Positions 1 through 6,704 of a DNA stretch of 11,479 nucleotides are shown here, one piece after another (the first letter of the stretch is position 1; every line of letters begins with the position of its first letter). Below the pieces are notes generated by a model. It was not told where the DNA came from. It was given only the letters and a program-made list of their open reading frames with translations, and searched no databases. Both the position numbers and the translations under genes were made by a program. The stretch comes from an uncultured Porphyromonadaceae bacterium. GTDB lineage: Bacteria; Bacteroidota; Bacteroidia; Bacteroidales; Muribaculaceae. The stretch covers positions 1 through 11,479 of the forward strand of contig USMC01000064.1 of assembly GCA_900555715.1 (NCBI GenBank), given 5' to 3'.

Positions 1-27
1 TATGGAAATGTCTTGTTTATCAGTCAT
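1..27 (-). CDS. 5' end of a divergent gene, possibly a LacI-type regulator (partial)
   Basis: Reading the minus strand from an ATG at 27-25 gives an uninterrupted frame to the window edge, MTDKQDISI. The start lies 18 bases downstream of a good Bacteroidetes -7 element on the same strand, so a short leader and a real start are plausible. Many Bacteroidetes LacI-family regulators begin with a few polar residues followed by an 'I(S/T)I-DIA' helix-turn-helix entry. The visible QDISI would fit that, and a divergent regulator beside a PUL is common. Nine residues cannot identify a family, so the LacI idea is only an inference. The gene continues outside the window. Confidence 0.35.
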
Positions 28-45
28 GATGATGGATTGTCGGCA

Positions 46-53
46 CAAAGTTA
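46..53 (-). promoter_or_regulatory. -7 promoter element, minus strand
   Basis: The minus strand reads TAACTTTG here, a perfect match to the Bacteroidetes primary-sigma -7 consensus TAnnTTTG. About 20 bases upstream on that strand (plus positions 74-77) there is only a weak GGTG-like match to the -33 TTTG element. The element points away from the operon, towards the putative start at 27-25, so it most likely drives the divergent gene. Confidence 0.45.
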
Positions 54-152
54 CGCTTTTTCGGATATATTCTCACCGATTGACATGCCAAAAATCGCAT
101 ATTATTATAGTATATGAATCAAATGTCGTCAATTATTGCATATATTTAAAAA

Positions 153-168
153 TATGTTTTAAAACATA
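153..168. promoter_or_regulatory. Perfect 16-bp palindrome, candidate operator
   Basis: TATGTTTTAAAACATA is a perfect inverted repeat with no spacer, centred between 160 and 161, about 80 bases before the first operon gene. It lies in the only intergenic space between the divergent start and the transporter gene, and it overlaps the possible -33 region of the operon promoter. A dimeric regulator binding site is a reasonable reading. In such AT-rich DNA a 16-bp palindrome is less striking than elsewhere, so a chance origin cannot be excluded. Confidence 0.35.
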
Positions 169-188
169 AAAATTATTCGGGAGTTTTG
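157..188 (+). promoter_or_regulatory. Weak candidate promoter of the operon
   Basis: No perfect TAnnTTTG occurs on the plus strand between 54 and 240. The best candidate is GAGTTTTG at 181-188 (one mismatch), with TTTT at 157-160 in place of the -33 TTTG, spaced 20 bases apart. It would start transcription near 195 and give a leader of about 45 bases. Alternatives with one mismatch are TATGTTTT at 153-160 and TATATTTA at 141-148, neither with a well-spaced -33 element. A weak housekeeping match would be expected if an activator or an ECF sigma factor drives the operon. Confidence 0.25.
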
Positions 189-240
189 AATATCCTTTAC
201 GATTTACTTAATAAACCAAATATTAAAAACCACATTTCAT

Positions 241-3200
241 ATGTTCAGCTATCTAAAATCAAGGTTATTCCTTCTGCTGTGTTGTCTGCTGACGAGCGCT
301 GCCATCTGGGCGCAATCGACAGAAAAAGTTACAGTCGACATAAAGAAAGGCACGCTAAAGCAACTTATCGAGTTGATTGAAAAGCAAACCGACTATGTGT
401 TCTCATACGGCGACAATGCCGTGGAAAAAATTGGCAATGTCACAGTACAAGCCACTAACCTGCCCGTTTCCAAAGTATTGGACGAAGCCCTCAGCGGAAC
501 AGGTCTGTCTTACAAGATTCTGTCAGAAAAGTCTATAATAATAACAAGTTCCGCTTCCGACCAGAAAGCATCCGAGACAAAAAGAATCAACATTACCGGT
601 AATGTGAGCGATCCTTCGGGCGAACCGCTCATCGGTAGCGCTATCCTTGTCAAGGGCACGCGCAAAGCCGTGTCTACCGATATCGACGGCAATTTCTCAT
701 TGAAGGACGTTCCGCAGAACTCTACTCTGGTTGTGAGCTATGTCGGCTACAAAACCACGAATGTTCCTGTTAACGGTCGCAGTCATCTGAGAATAGTGCT
801 TCAGGAAAATAGTGAATTGCTTGACGAAGTGGTAGTTGTGGGCTATGGCACACAGAAGAAAATCAACGTAACCGGCGCTATCGCGCAGGTTGACAGCAAG
901 GAGCTTAAGAAGGCTCCGAGCGGCAACCTGTCCAATATGCTTGCCGGTCGTCTTCCCGGTCTTGTCACAAAGCAGAGCAGTGGTCAGCCTGGTGCGGATG
1001 GTTCGAGCCTCTATATACGCGGTGCTGGCGCAGGCGACGGCAATCCTCTGATTGTCATTGACGGTATTGTCTCGCCATATTTCCCTCAGTTCACACCCGA
1101 CGAAATAGAATCCATCACAGTTCTTAAGGACGCCACTGCAGCGGCTGTCTATGGCGTACGCGCGGCAGCCGGTGTGATTCTTATCACTACCAAACGCGGT
1201 GACATACAGAAACCTACCGTAACGCTCAATTCATCGGTCACTCTGAGCAGTAACACTAACTTTCCCAAATTTCTCAACGGTCCTGACTACGCATACTGGT
1301 ACAACGAAGCACAGCGTCTCGACGGGGTTGCCGAAGAGAATCTCCGCTTTACCGAGGAGGAAATCCAACGAATCAAAGACGCCGACCCCAACGATCCTAT
1401 CTACGGCAACACCGACTGGTTCGATCTTCTGTTCCGTGACACCGCTCCTACTTACACAAACAATGTATCTGTTTCCGGCGGCTCGGAAAGAATCAAGTTC
1501 TTCGCTACTCTCGGAGCCTATAACCAGCAGGGCATTATAAAGAAAACATCCTACGATAAGTATAATGTACGCTCAAATATCGACGCCAAGGTGACTGACC
1601 ATTTCGACGTGTCATTCGACCTTGCGGGATCTATCGCCCGTCAGAAAGAACCCGGTGCTTCTGCCGGTAATGGTTCATACGCCTCAATCTTCCAGCAGGC
1701 TCTTCTCTCATATCCTTATCTTAAACCCTACACTTCCACAGGTTTGCCTGTCGCAAGCATTAACCAGCAGGGTAACGGCAACAATAATCCTCTTGCCGCA
1801 CGTGACCTCTCCGGTAAGAATGACATAAAAAAGACATATTTCCAGGGAAATCTCTCTTTGCGCTACCATGTGCCTTTCGTCAAGGGTCTTACTGTCAAAT
1901 TGAATACCTCCTATATCAAGAACCAGACCATGCAGAAGAAGTACGTGCTTCCGTATGAACTCTACTGCTGGAACCAGACCACACGAAGCGGAAATATCTC
2001 TCTCGGACGCATCGCCAACAAGGCACAGCTCAGCCAGTGGTTCACCGACTCCGACAACTACACTATCCAGCCTGCAATCGAGTATAGCAACAAGTTCGGT
2101 AAGAATGCTGTCAGCGGTCTGTTCCTCTACGAATTCTCCCGCACTAACGAAGAATCACTTTCAGGCGGTCGAAGTGATTTCCCCATCACCGACATCATGG
2201 ATCTCAATTATGGTCTTGAAGTGGACAACGAGCTTGTCAAGGGCGGTCACAGCATTGTCAAGCGTTCCGGCTATGTATTCCGTCTCAACTATGCTTATGA
2301 CGACAAATATCTGATCGAATTCACAGGTCGTATCGACGCTTCTACGGCTCTGCCCCGCAAAAACCGCTGGGGCTTCTTCCCGGGTGTGTCGGCTGGCTGG
2401 CGTATCGCGCAGGAAGACTTTTTCCGCGACGCAGTACCTTTCATGGAGAACCTGAAGCTTCGTGCATCGGTAGGTCGTCTCGGCAGCGACCGCGCCATCC
2501 AGAACACCATGACCTACTTCTCCACCGCAAGCCTTTCCACCGACCCTATCGTGATGTTCGGCTCCGGTGAACAGAAATATCTGGCGCTCAGCCGTCCTGT
2601 CAATCCATTCCTGAAATGGCAGCTTACCGACACATATAACGTCGGCATCGAATCGAGCATGTGGAATGGCAAACTCGGCGTAGAGCTTGATGTTTTCTAT
2701 ATGAAGACAACCCGCACACAGGAATCGCAGTCGGGTAGCTTCCCGCCATCGCTCGGCAACTATTTCCCGGCTTTCATCAATTACGGGTCACACGACAACC
2801 GAGGTTTCGAACTCGTTCTCAGCCATACAAACCGCGTGGGCGATTTCTCTTATAACATCCGCGGCAACCTTACATGGGCCCGCAACAAGGTGTTAAAAAT
2901 CACAGAAGACGCCAATGCGCCTGAATATCTTCGCGCTACCGGTCATCCTAAAGGACAGTACTTCGGTTTCGAAGCTCTCGGTCTGTTCCAGAGCGAGGAT
3001 GAAATAGCGCATAGCGCCGTATTCGGCCCTACGCTGCCGGGCGATATCAAGCTCCGCGACGTAAATGGCGACGGTAAAATCACCATGGATCAGGATATGG
3101 TGCCTATCGGACGCAGCAACATTCCCGAAATGATGTTCGGTCTCAACTTTGGCGCGGAATGGCGCGGTTTCGACTTCAGCATGCTTCTTCAAGGAGCCGC

Positions 3201-3627
3201 GCTCTTCGACGTGAACCTCTGCGGCATCTACCCGAACTATATCCGCGACGATACATTCTACACCCGACCGTTCTATGTCGACGGCAACACGCCTTATTAT
3301 CTGGTAGAAGGCTCATGGCGCCCCGACAATACCGATGCCAAATATCCTCGCTTAGGCGTCAACATGCGTTCAAATGGCGGCAAGCTCTCTTCATGGTGGG
3401 TTAAGGACGGCACATACGTCCGACTGAAAAACATCCAGCTTGGATATTCACTTCCTGAAAAAATCGTCCGCAAAGCCGGGCTTACGAAAATCCGCGCCTA
3501 CTTCTCCGGCGGCAACCTTCTCACACTTTCCCATCTGGATCATCTGGATCCTGAAATGCCAAGCGTAAACCAGGGCTATTATCCTCAGCAGCGCACCTAC
3601 GAATTTGGTCTTAACTTATCATTCTAA
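241..3627 (+). CDS. SusC/RagA-type TonB-dependent outer-membrane transporter with STN domain
   Basis: Predicted outer-membrane channel that imports glycan fragments with energy from TonB, forming a complex with the SusD-like protein encoded next. The 1128 residues show a signal peptide (about 1-25, ending AIWAQ), an STN (secretin/TonB N-terminal) domain at about 28-102, a carboxypeptidase-regulatory-like domain at about 116-188 (NVSDPSGEPLIGS entry), the DEVVVVGYGTQ segment at 195-205, a plug domain to about 319 that includes the SusC signature (IVIDGI 271-276; VLKDATAAAVYG 294-305; GVILITTKRG 311-320), and a beta-barrel ending in the aromatic terminus LNLSF. DVNGDGKIT near 940-948 is a typical SusC motif. 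The STN domain lengthens it beyond the usual roughly 1000 residues and is typical of transporters that signal to a FecR-like anti-sigma factor. The ATG at 241 directly precedes the signal peptide. There is no Shine-Dalgarno sequence, which is normal in this phylum. Family assignment is secure; the substrate is unknown. Confidence 0.97.
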   Translation: MFSYLKSRLFLLLCCLLTSAAIWAQSTEKVTVDIKKGTLKQLIELIEKQTDYVFSYGDNAVEKIGNVTVQATNLPVSKVLDEALSGTGLSYKILSEKSIIITSSASDQKASETKRINITGNVSDPSGEPLIGSAILVKGTRKAVSTDIDGNFSLKDVPQNSTLVVSYVGYKTTNVPVNGRSHLRIVLQENSELLDEVVVVGYGTQKKINVTGAIAQVDSKELKKAPSGNLSNMLAGRLPGLVTKQSSGQPGADGSSLYIRGAGAGDGNPLIVIDGIVSPYFPQFTPDEIESITVLKDATAAAVYGVRAAAGVILITTKRGDIQKPTVTLNSSVTLSSNTNFPKFLNGPDYAYWYNEAQRLDGVAEENLRFTEEEIQRIKDADPNDPIYGNTDWFDLLFRDTAPTYTNNVSVSGGSERIKFFATLGAYNQQGIIKKTSYDKYNVRSNIDAKVTDHFDVSFDLAGSIARQKEPGASAGNGSYASIFQQALLSYPYLKPYTSTGLPVASINQQGNGNNNPLAARDLSGKNDIKKTYFQGNLSLRYHVPFVKGLTVKLNTSYIKNQTMQKKYVLPYELYCWNQTTRSGNISLGRIANKAQLSQWFTDSDNYTIQPAIEYSNKFGKNAVSGLFLYEFSRTNEESLSGGRSDFPITDIMDLNYGLEVDNELVKGGHSIVKRSGYVFRLNYAYDDKYLIEFTGRIDASTALPRKNRWGFFPGVSAGWRIAQEDFFRDAVPFMENLKLRASVGRLGSDRAIQNTMTYFSTASLSTDPIVMFGSGEQKYLALSRPVNPFLKWQLTDTYNVGIESSMWNGKLGVELDVFYMKTTRTQESQSGSFPPSLGNYFPAFINYGSHDNRGFELVLSHTNRVGDFSYNIRGNLTWARNKVLKITEDANAPEYLRATGHPKGQYFGFEALGLFQSEDEIAHSAVFGPTLPGDIKLRDVNGDGKITMDQDMVPIGRSNIPEMMFGLNFGAEWRGFDFSMLLQGAALFDVNLCGIYPNYIRDDTFYTRPFYVDGNTPYYLVEGSWRPDNTDAKYPRLGVNMRSNGGKLSSWWVKDGTYVRLKNIQLGYSLPEKIVRKAGLTKIRAYFSGGNLLTLSHLDHLDPEMPSVNQGYYPQQRTYEFGLNLSF

Positions 3628-3638
3628 TATCTCCTACG

Positions 3639-5213
3639 ATGAAAAAAATAAATAAAATATATGCCGTGATGGCGGCCGCAGGACTGTTGCTCGGCAGCTG
3701 CAACGTGGATCCCGAACTGACAAGCAGCTACCCGGAAGACACTATATGGTCTAACGAGACCAACCTTCAGCTGTATATCAACGGTTTCTATTCGCTCGTT
3801 GCCGGTTACTATTCCACCACAGAAGAAAGCTGTACCGATATTCTGAAATCGAATAACCCGGTGACAAATGAGAATGCCTTTGTGTTCGGTTCTATGCCCA
3901 TCACACCGGCAAGCAACATTTTCGGCAACTGGGACAACCGTCATCTCTGGCAGTTGGACTGCTGCCGCGCACTCAGCGAACTCAATGAGCACCGCGGCAA
4001 TTTCTCAACAGAGTTCGCCAATCGCGCGGAAGCCGAATTCCGCTTCTTCAGAGCTATGGCAAACTTCGACCTTGCCAAGCGCTACGGTGCCAGCTTCATC
4101 CTTTATAAGGAGTTGCCCGTACTCGGGCAGAAGGAGCATCCCCGGTGCACTCCCGACGAATGCTGGGACTTCATTGCGGAAGACCTCGATTTTGCGACCC
4201 GGCATCTGCCGATGAAAGATGAGGTTGCCAGCGGAAAGATTACCAGTGGCGCAGCCTATGGCATGCTTGCCCGCGCCATGCTTTATGCCGGGCGATGGGA
4301 AGCTGCTTCCGACGCCGCACTTGAAGTGAAAAAACAGGGCTACAGTCTGTACCCCGAATATGGCAAACTCTTCCTCAACCGCCGGACGAATCCCGTCGCC
4401 AACGACGAGAGCATCATCGAATTCGGTTATAAATATGAGAACCTTGACTATTCTTTCGACAGAAACGTATGCCCGCCCAGCGACGGCGGCTACGCTATGG
4501 TGAGCCCCACAGAGAACCTTGTTTCGGAATATGAGATGGCAGATGGCAGAGCCTTCGACTGGAACAATGCTGATATGGCTGCCAATCCATACGAAGGTCG
4601 TGAGCCACGTTTCTATGCCTCAATCCTCTACAACGGATGCCAGTGGAAGGGAGAGACTCTCTACACCTATGAAGGCAGTCAGGACGGCTATGCCCTCGGC
4701 GGCGGCACCACAAGTACTGGTTACTACATGCGCAAGCTCTGCGATCCGGAAATCAGCAAGAGGCAGATGCGTAATTCCGACCTCACGTACTACTATATGC
4801 GCTATGCGGAAGTACTCCTCATCTACGCCGAGGCAATGGCAATGCAGGATAAGCTTCCGGAGGCTCTCGGCGCTCTCAACGAGGTTCGCGCTCGTGTTCA
4901 GCTGCCGGCAGTGTCGGCAAGCTCGCGCGACAGCTTCATGAAGCTCCTCCGTCACGAACGTATGGTCGAACTCGCTTTCGAAGGTCACCGGCTGTGGGAT
5001 CTCCGACGCTGGAATCTGGCTGTATCAGTACTTAACGGCACTCACATGAAGGGCGTGAAGCCTGTGCAGAACGGTGAATCGTTCGTATATGAGATTGTAG
5101 ACTGTGACGCCGGTAAGACCCGCGTATTCCTTGAGAAATACAACCGCTTCCCCGTGCCCGTCGCTGAAATCCAGCAGAACACAGCATGTACACAATTCGA
5201 TGAATGGAAATAA
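3639..5213 (+). CDS. SusD/RagB-type glycan-binding outer-membrane lipoprotein
   Basis: Surface lipoprotein expected to cap the SusC-like channel and hold the glycan for import. The 524 residues, a usual length, begin with a lipoprotein signal with lipobox LGSC (lipidated Cys21). Family hallmarks are visible in order: a TPR-like helix with EAEFRFFRAMANFDLAKRYG at 131-150; REPRFYASILYNG at 321-333; a second helical repeat YYMRYAEVLLIYAEA at 385-399; RHERMVELAFEGHRLWDLRRW at 438-458, here cited by its ends RHERM and DLRRW; and the C-terminal FPVPVAEIQQN at 504-514. The gene starts 11 bases after the transporter's stop, so the two are co-transcribed. Assignment to the family is firm. Ligand specificity in this family cannot be read from sequence. 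Confidence 0.97.
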   Translation: MKKINKIYAVMAAAGLLLGSCNVDPELTSSYPEDTIWSNETNLQLYINGFYSLVAGYYSTTEESCTDILKSNNPVTNENAFVFGSMPITPASNIFGNWDNRHLWQLDCCRALSELNEHRGNFSTEFANRAEAEFRFFRAMANFDLAKRYGASFILYKELPVLGQKEHPRCTPDECWDFIAEDLDFATRHLPMKDEVASGKITSGAAYGMLARAMLYAGRWEAASDAALEVKKQGYSLYPEYGKLFLNRRTNPVANDESIIEFGYKYENLDYSFDRNVCPPSDGGYAMVSPTENLVSEYEMADGRAFDWNNADMAANPYEGREPRFYASILYNGCQWKGETLYTYEGSQDGYALGGGTTSTGYYMRKLCDPEISKRQMRNSDLTYYYMRYAEVLLIYAEAMAMQDKLPEALGALNEVRARVQLPAVSASSRDSFMKLLRHERMVELAFEGHRLWDLRRWNLAVSVLNGTHMKGVKPVQNGESFVYEIVDCDAGKTRVFLEKYNRFPVPVAEIQQNTACTQFDEWK

Positions 5214-5225
5214 AAAGATAAAGTT

Positions 5226-6641
5226 ATGAAAGCATTATATAAATTTTTCAGCGCAGCCTGCATCGCCTGCTCATTACTCAGCTCTTGCGAGTCACCCGAT
5301 TTAGGCGACGGCAAGCTCAGCCAGGTGAACGGTCTGCTGAACGTAACCATTAAGATACCGGGAAATCCGGCTGAATTCTACGCCACAAAGAAAGGACCGT
5401 ATGCCGAAGGTGAGGAAATTATTGTCAAGCTCCCCACAACTCAGGACAATCCTCTCGATGTAAGCAAACTCGAATGTATCCTGAGTCTGGAGAACAACTG
5501 CTATGCCGTGCCGGCATACGGCGGCATCAAAGACTTCACGGAGCCACAGACCGTTACAGTTGTCGATGCTCTCGGCAACCGGCACACCAACACTATCAGC
5601 ATCCTCCCTGTTCCGCCGAAAACAAGTTTCACAAAGGTGTGGGAAAAGACCTGTACCGATCTTGGTCTGGCAAGCCGCAACAACACGGGTATCGCAATTT
5701 ATGGTAAATATCTTGCGATTCAGGAATACAATGGCGCCATCTACTTCTATGACATGAAGACCGGTGAACACATCATGAATATTGACGCTGCCCGCTCCTT
5801 CATGATGAGGGCCCGTACAGACGACGGCGGTCACCTGATTACTTGCCGTGAAAATATCTACGGCGCTGGCTTTATGGTGTTTTATTACTCTGAAACCGAT
5901 AAGGAGCACAAACTCTTACTTGACTATACAGCCGCCGATGGCTGCCCCGCCGATCTGGGCTATAATATGGGTGTTGCCGGTGACGTAACCACAGGAACTG
6001 CCTACATCTATGGCATGGGACCCAACGATATGAATATCTACTGGTGGAAACTTCAGGACGGACAGCTTATAACCCCCGCAAACCAGCCGAACAAGCTCCG
6101 CTATGGTCCTGCCGGCGGTCCGTGGACCACAGTTCCATCAATTCAGCGCGCTACACTTGATGATGACTCAGATCACTATATCAGTTATAACAAGTGGGTG
6201 AACGGAAACAGCGACATAGATCGCAAAGGTCACTTCAATATCTTCACTTCGGCGATGGAAGTGACTGCCCTCAATCCCGACTCGCATGAATACCGTCTTG
6301 TAGGTTTCAACGTGTTCTCACTTGACAGCGACACCTTCCTGGCTATAAACGACATGAGTGCCGATCAATGGGCCGGAGGCGGAGCCACTCTGAAAGTATT
6401 CGAGATCACCGACCGCTCAAAGCTTGAACTTGCCCCTGGAGCAGACGGCTACGACGACTTCCTGCTTTTTAGCGGTGATTCTTCGGCATGGATTCAGAAC
6501 TATTTTGTATGGGGCGACGTAGCCGTATATAAGGAAGAGACTTCAACAGGATACGACGTATACATCGCTTCCTCGATTGTTGGTTTCGATCCGGGTCAGT
6601 CGTTGGTACGAATGTACAAGATGAGTTATTTTCGTCAGTAA
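5226..6641 (+). CDS. Lipoprotein with Ig-like and beta-propeller-like regions, putative surface glycan-binding protein
   Basis: The 471 residues start with a lipoprotein signal (lipobox LSSC, Cys21). Residues about 30-128 look like an Ig-like beta-sandwich ending in DFTEPQTVTVVDALGNRHTN (103-122), a pattern seen in Bacteroidetes DUF5018-type proteins. From about 135 to the end, short repeated beta segments such as GIAIYGKYLAIQEYNG (155-170) and IYFYDMKTGEHI suggest a beta-propeller, as in DUF5018/DUF4623 lipoproteins; the exact family is from memory and needs a profile search. No catalytic motif was recognised. It starts 12 bases after the SusD-like gene, within an A-rich start context, and occupies the slot where PULs usually encode a surface glycan-binding protein. 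That role is inferred from position and lipidation, not from known binding residues. Confidence 0.75.
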   Translation: MKALYKFFSAACIACSLLSSCESPDLGDGKLSQVNGLLNVTIKIPGNPAEFYATKKGPYAEGEEIIVKLPTTQDNPLDVSKLECILSLENNCYAVPAYGGIKDFTEPQTVTVVDALGNRHTNTISILPVPPKTSFTKVWEKTCTDLGLASRNNTGIAIYGKYLAIQEYNGAIYFYDMKTGEHIMNIDAARSFMMRARTDDGGHLITCRENIYGAGFMVFYYSETDKEHKLLLDYTAADGCPADLGYNMGVAGDVTTGTAYIYGMGPNDMNIYWWKLQDGQLITPANQPNKLRYGPAGGPWTTVPSIQRATLDDDSDHYISYNKWVNGNSDIDRKGHFNIFTSAMEVTALNPDSHEYRLVGFNVFSLDSDTFLAINDMSADQWAGGGATLKVFEITDRSKLELAPGADGYDDFLLFSGDSSAWIQNYFVWGDVAVYKEETSTGYDVYIASSIVGFDPGQSLVRMYKMSYFRQ

Positions 6642-6649
6642 AAACCAAC

Positions 6650-6684
6650 TGTGCAGCGTAGCCTCACTAAGGCTGCGCTGCATA
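6650..6684 (+). other. Strong intra-operon hairpin between binding and enzyme genes
   Basis: TGCAGCGTAGCC (6652-6663) pairs with GGCTGCGCTGCA (6671-6682) with one G.U wobble. The stem extends outwards by a G.U and a U-A pair and inwards by a U-A pair, leaving a five-base loop. It fills the 63-base gap between the third and fourth genes. No run of Ts follows (ATAAAATTCTCT), so it is not a canonical intrinsic terminator. It may be an attenuator, an RNA-processing site, or a 3' stabiliser that keeps the upstream transport/binding mRNA more abundant than the enzyme mRNA. Confidence 0.65.
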
Positions 6685-6704
6685 AAATTCTCTGATATTT
6701 CGAC

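Noticed and set aside
109..115. Imperfect AT-rich inverted repeats around 98-118 and TATTC/GAATA at 174-192
   Set aside because: Arms of only five bases in very AT-rich DNA are expected by chance; not reported as operators or hairpins.
186..380. Short plus-strand frame of 64 codons overlapping the transporter start
   Set aside because: It runs out of frame across the transporter's signal peptide and STN region, and its peptide changes from AT-rich leader composition to nonsense-like basic sequence. No independent evidence for translation.
5301..5909. Minus-strand frame of 202 codons opposite the third gene
   Set aside because: Fully antisense to a lipoprotein gene with a good lipobox and operon spacing; no features of a real protein.
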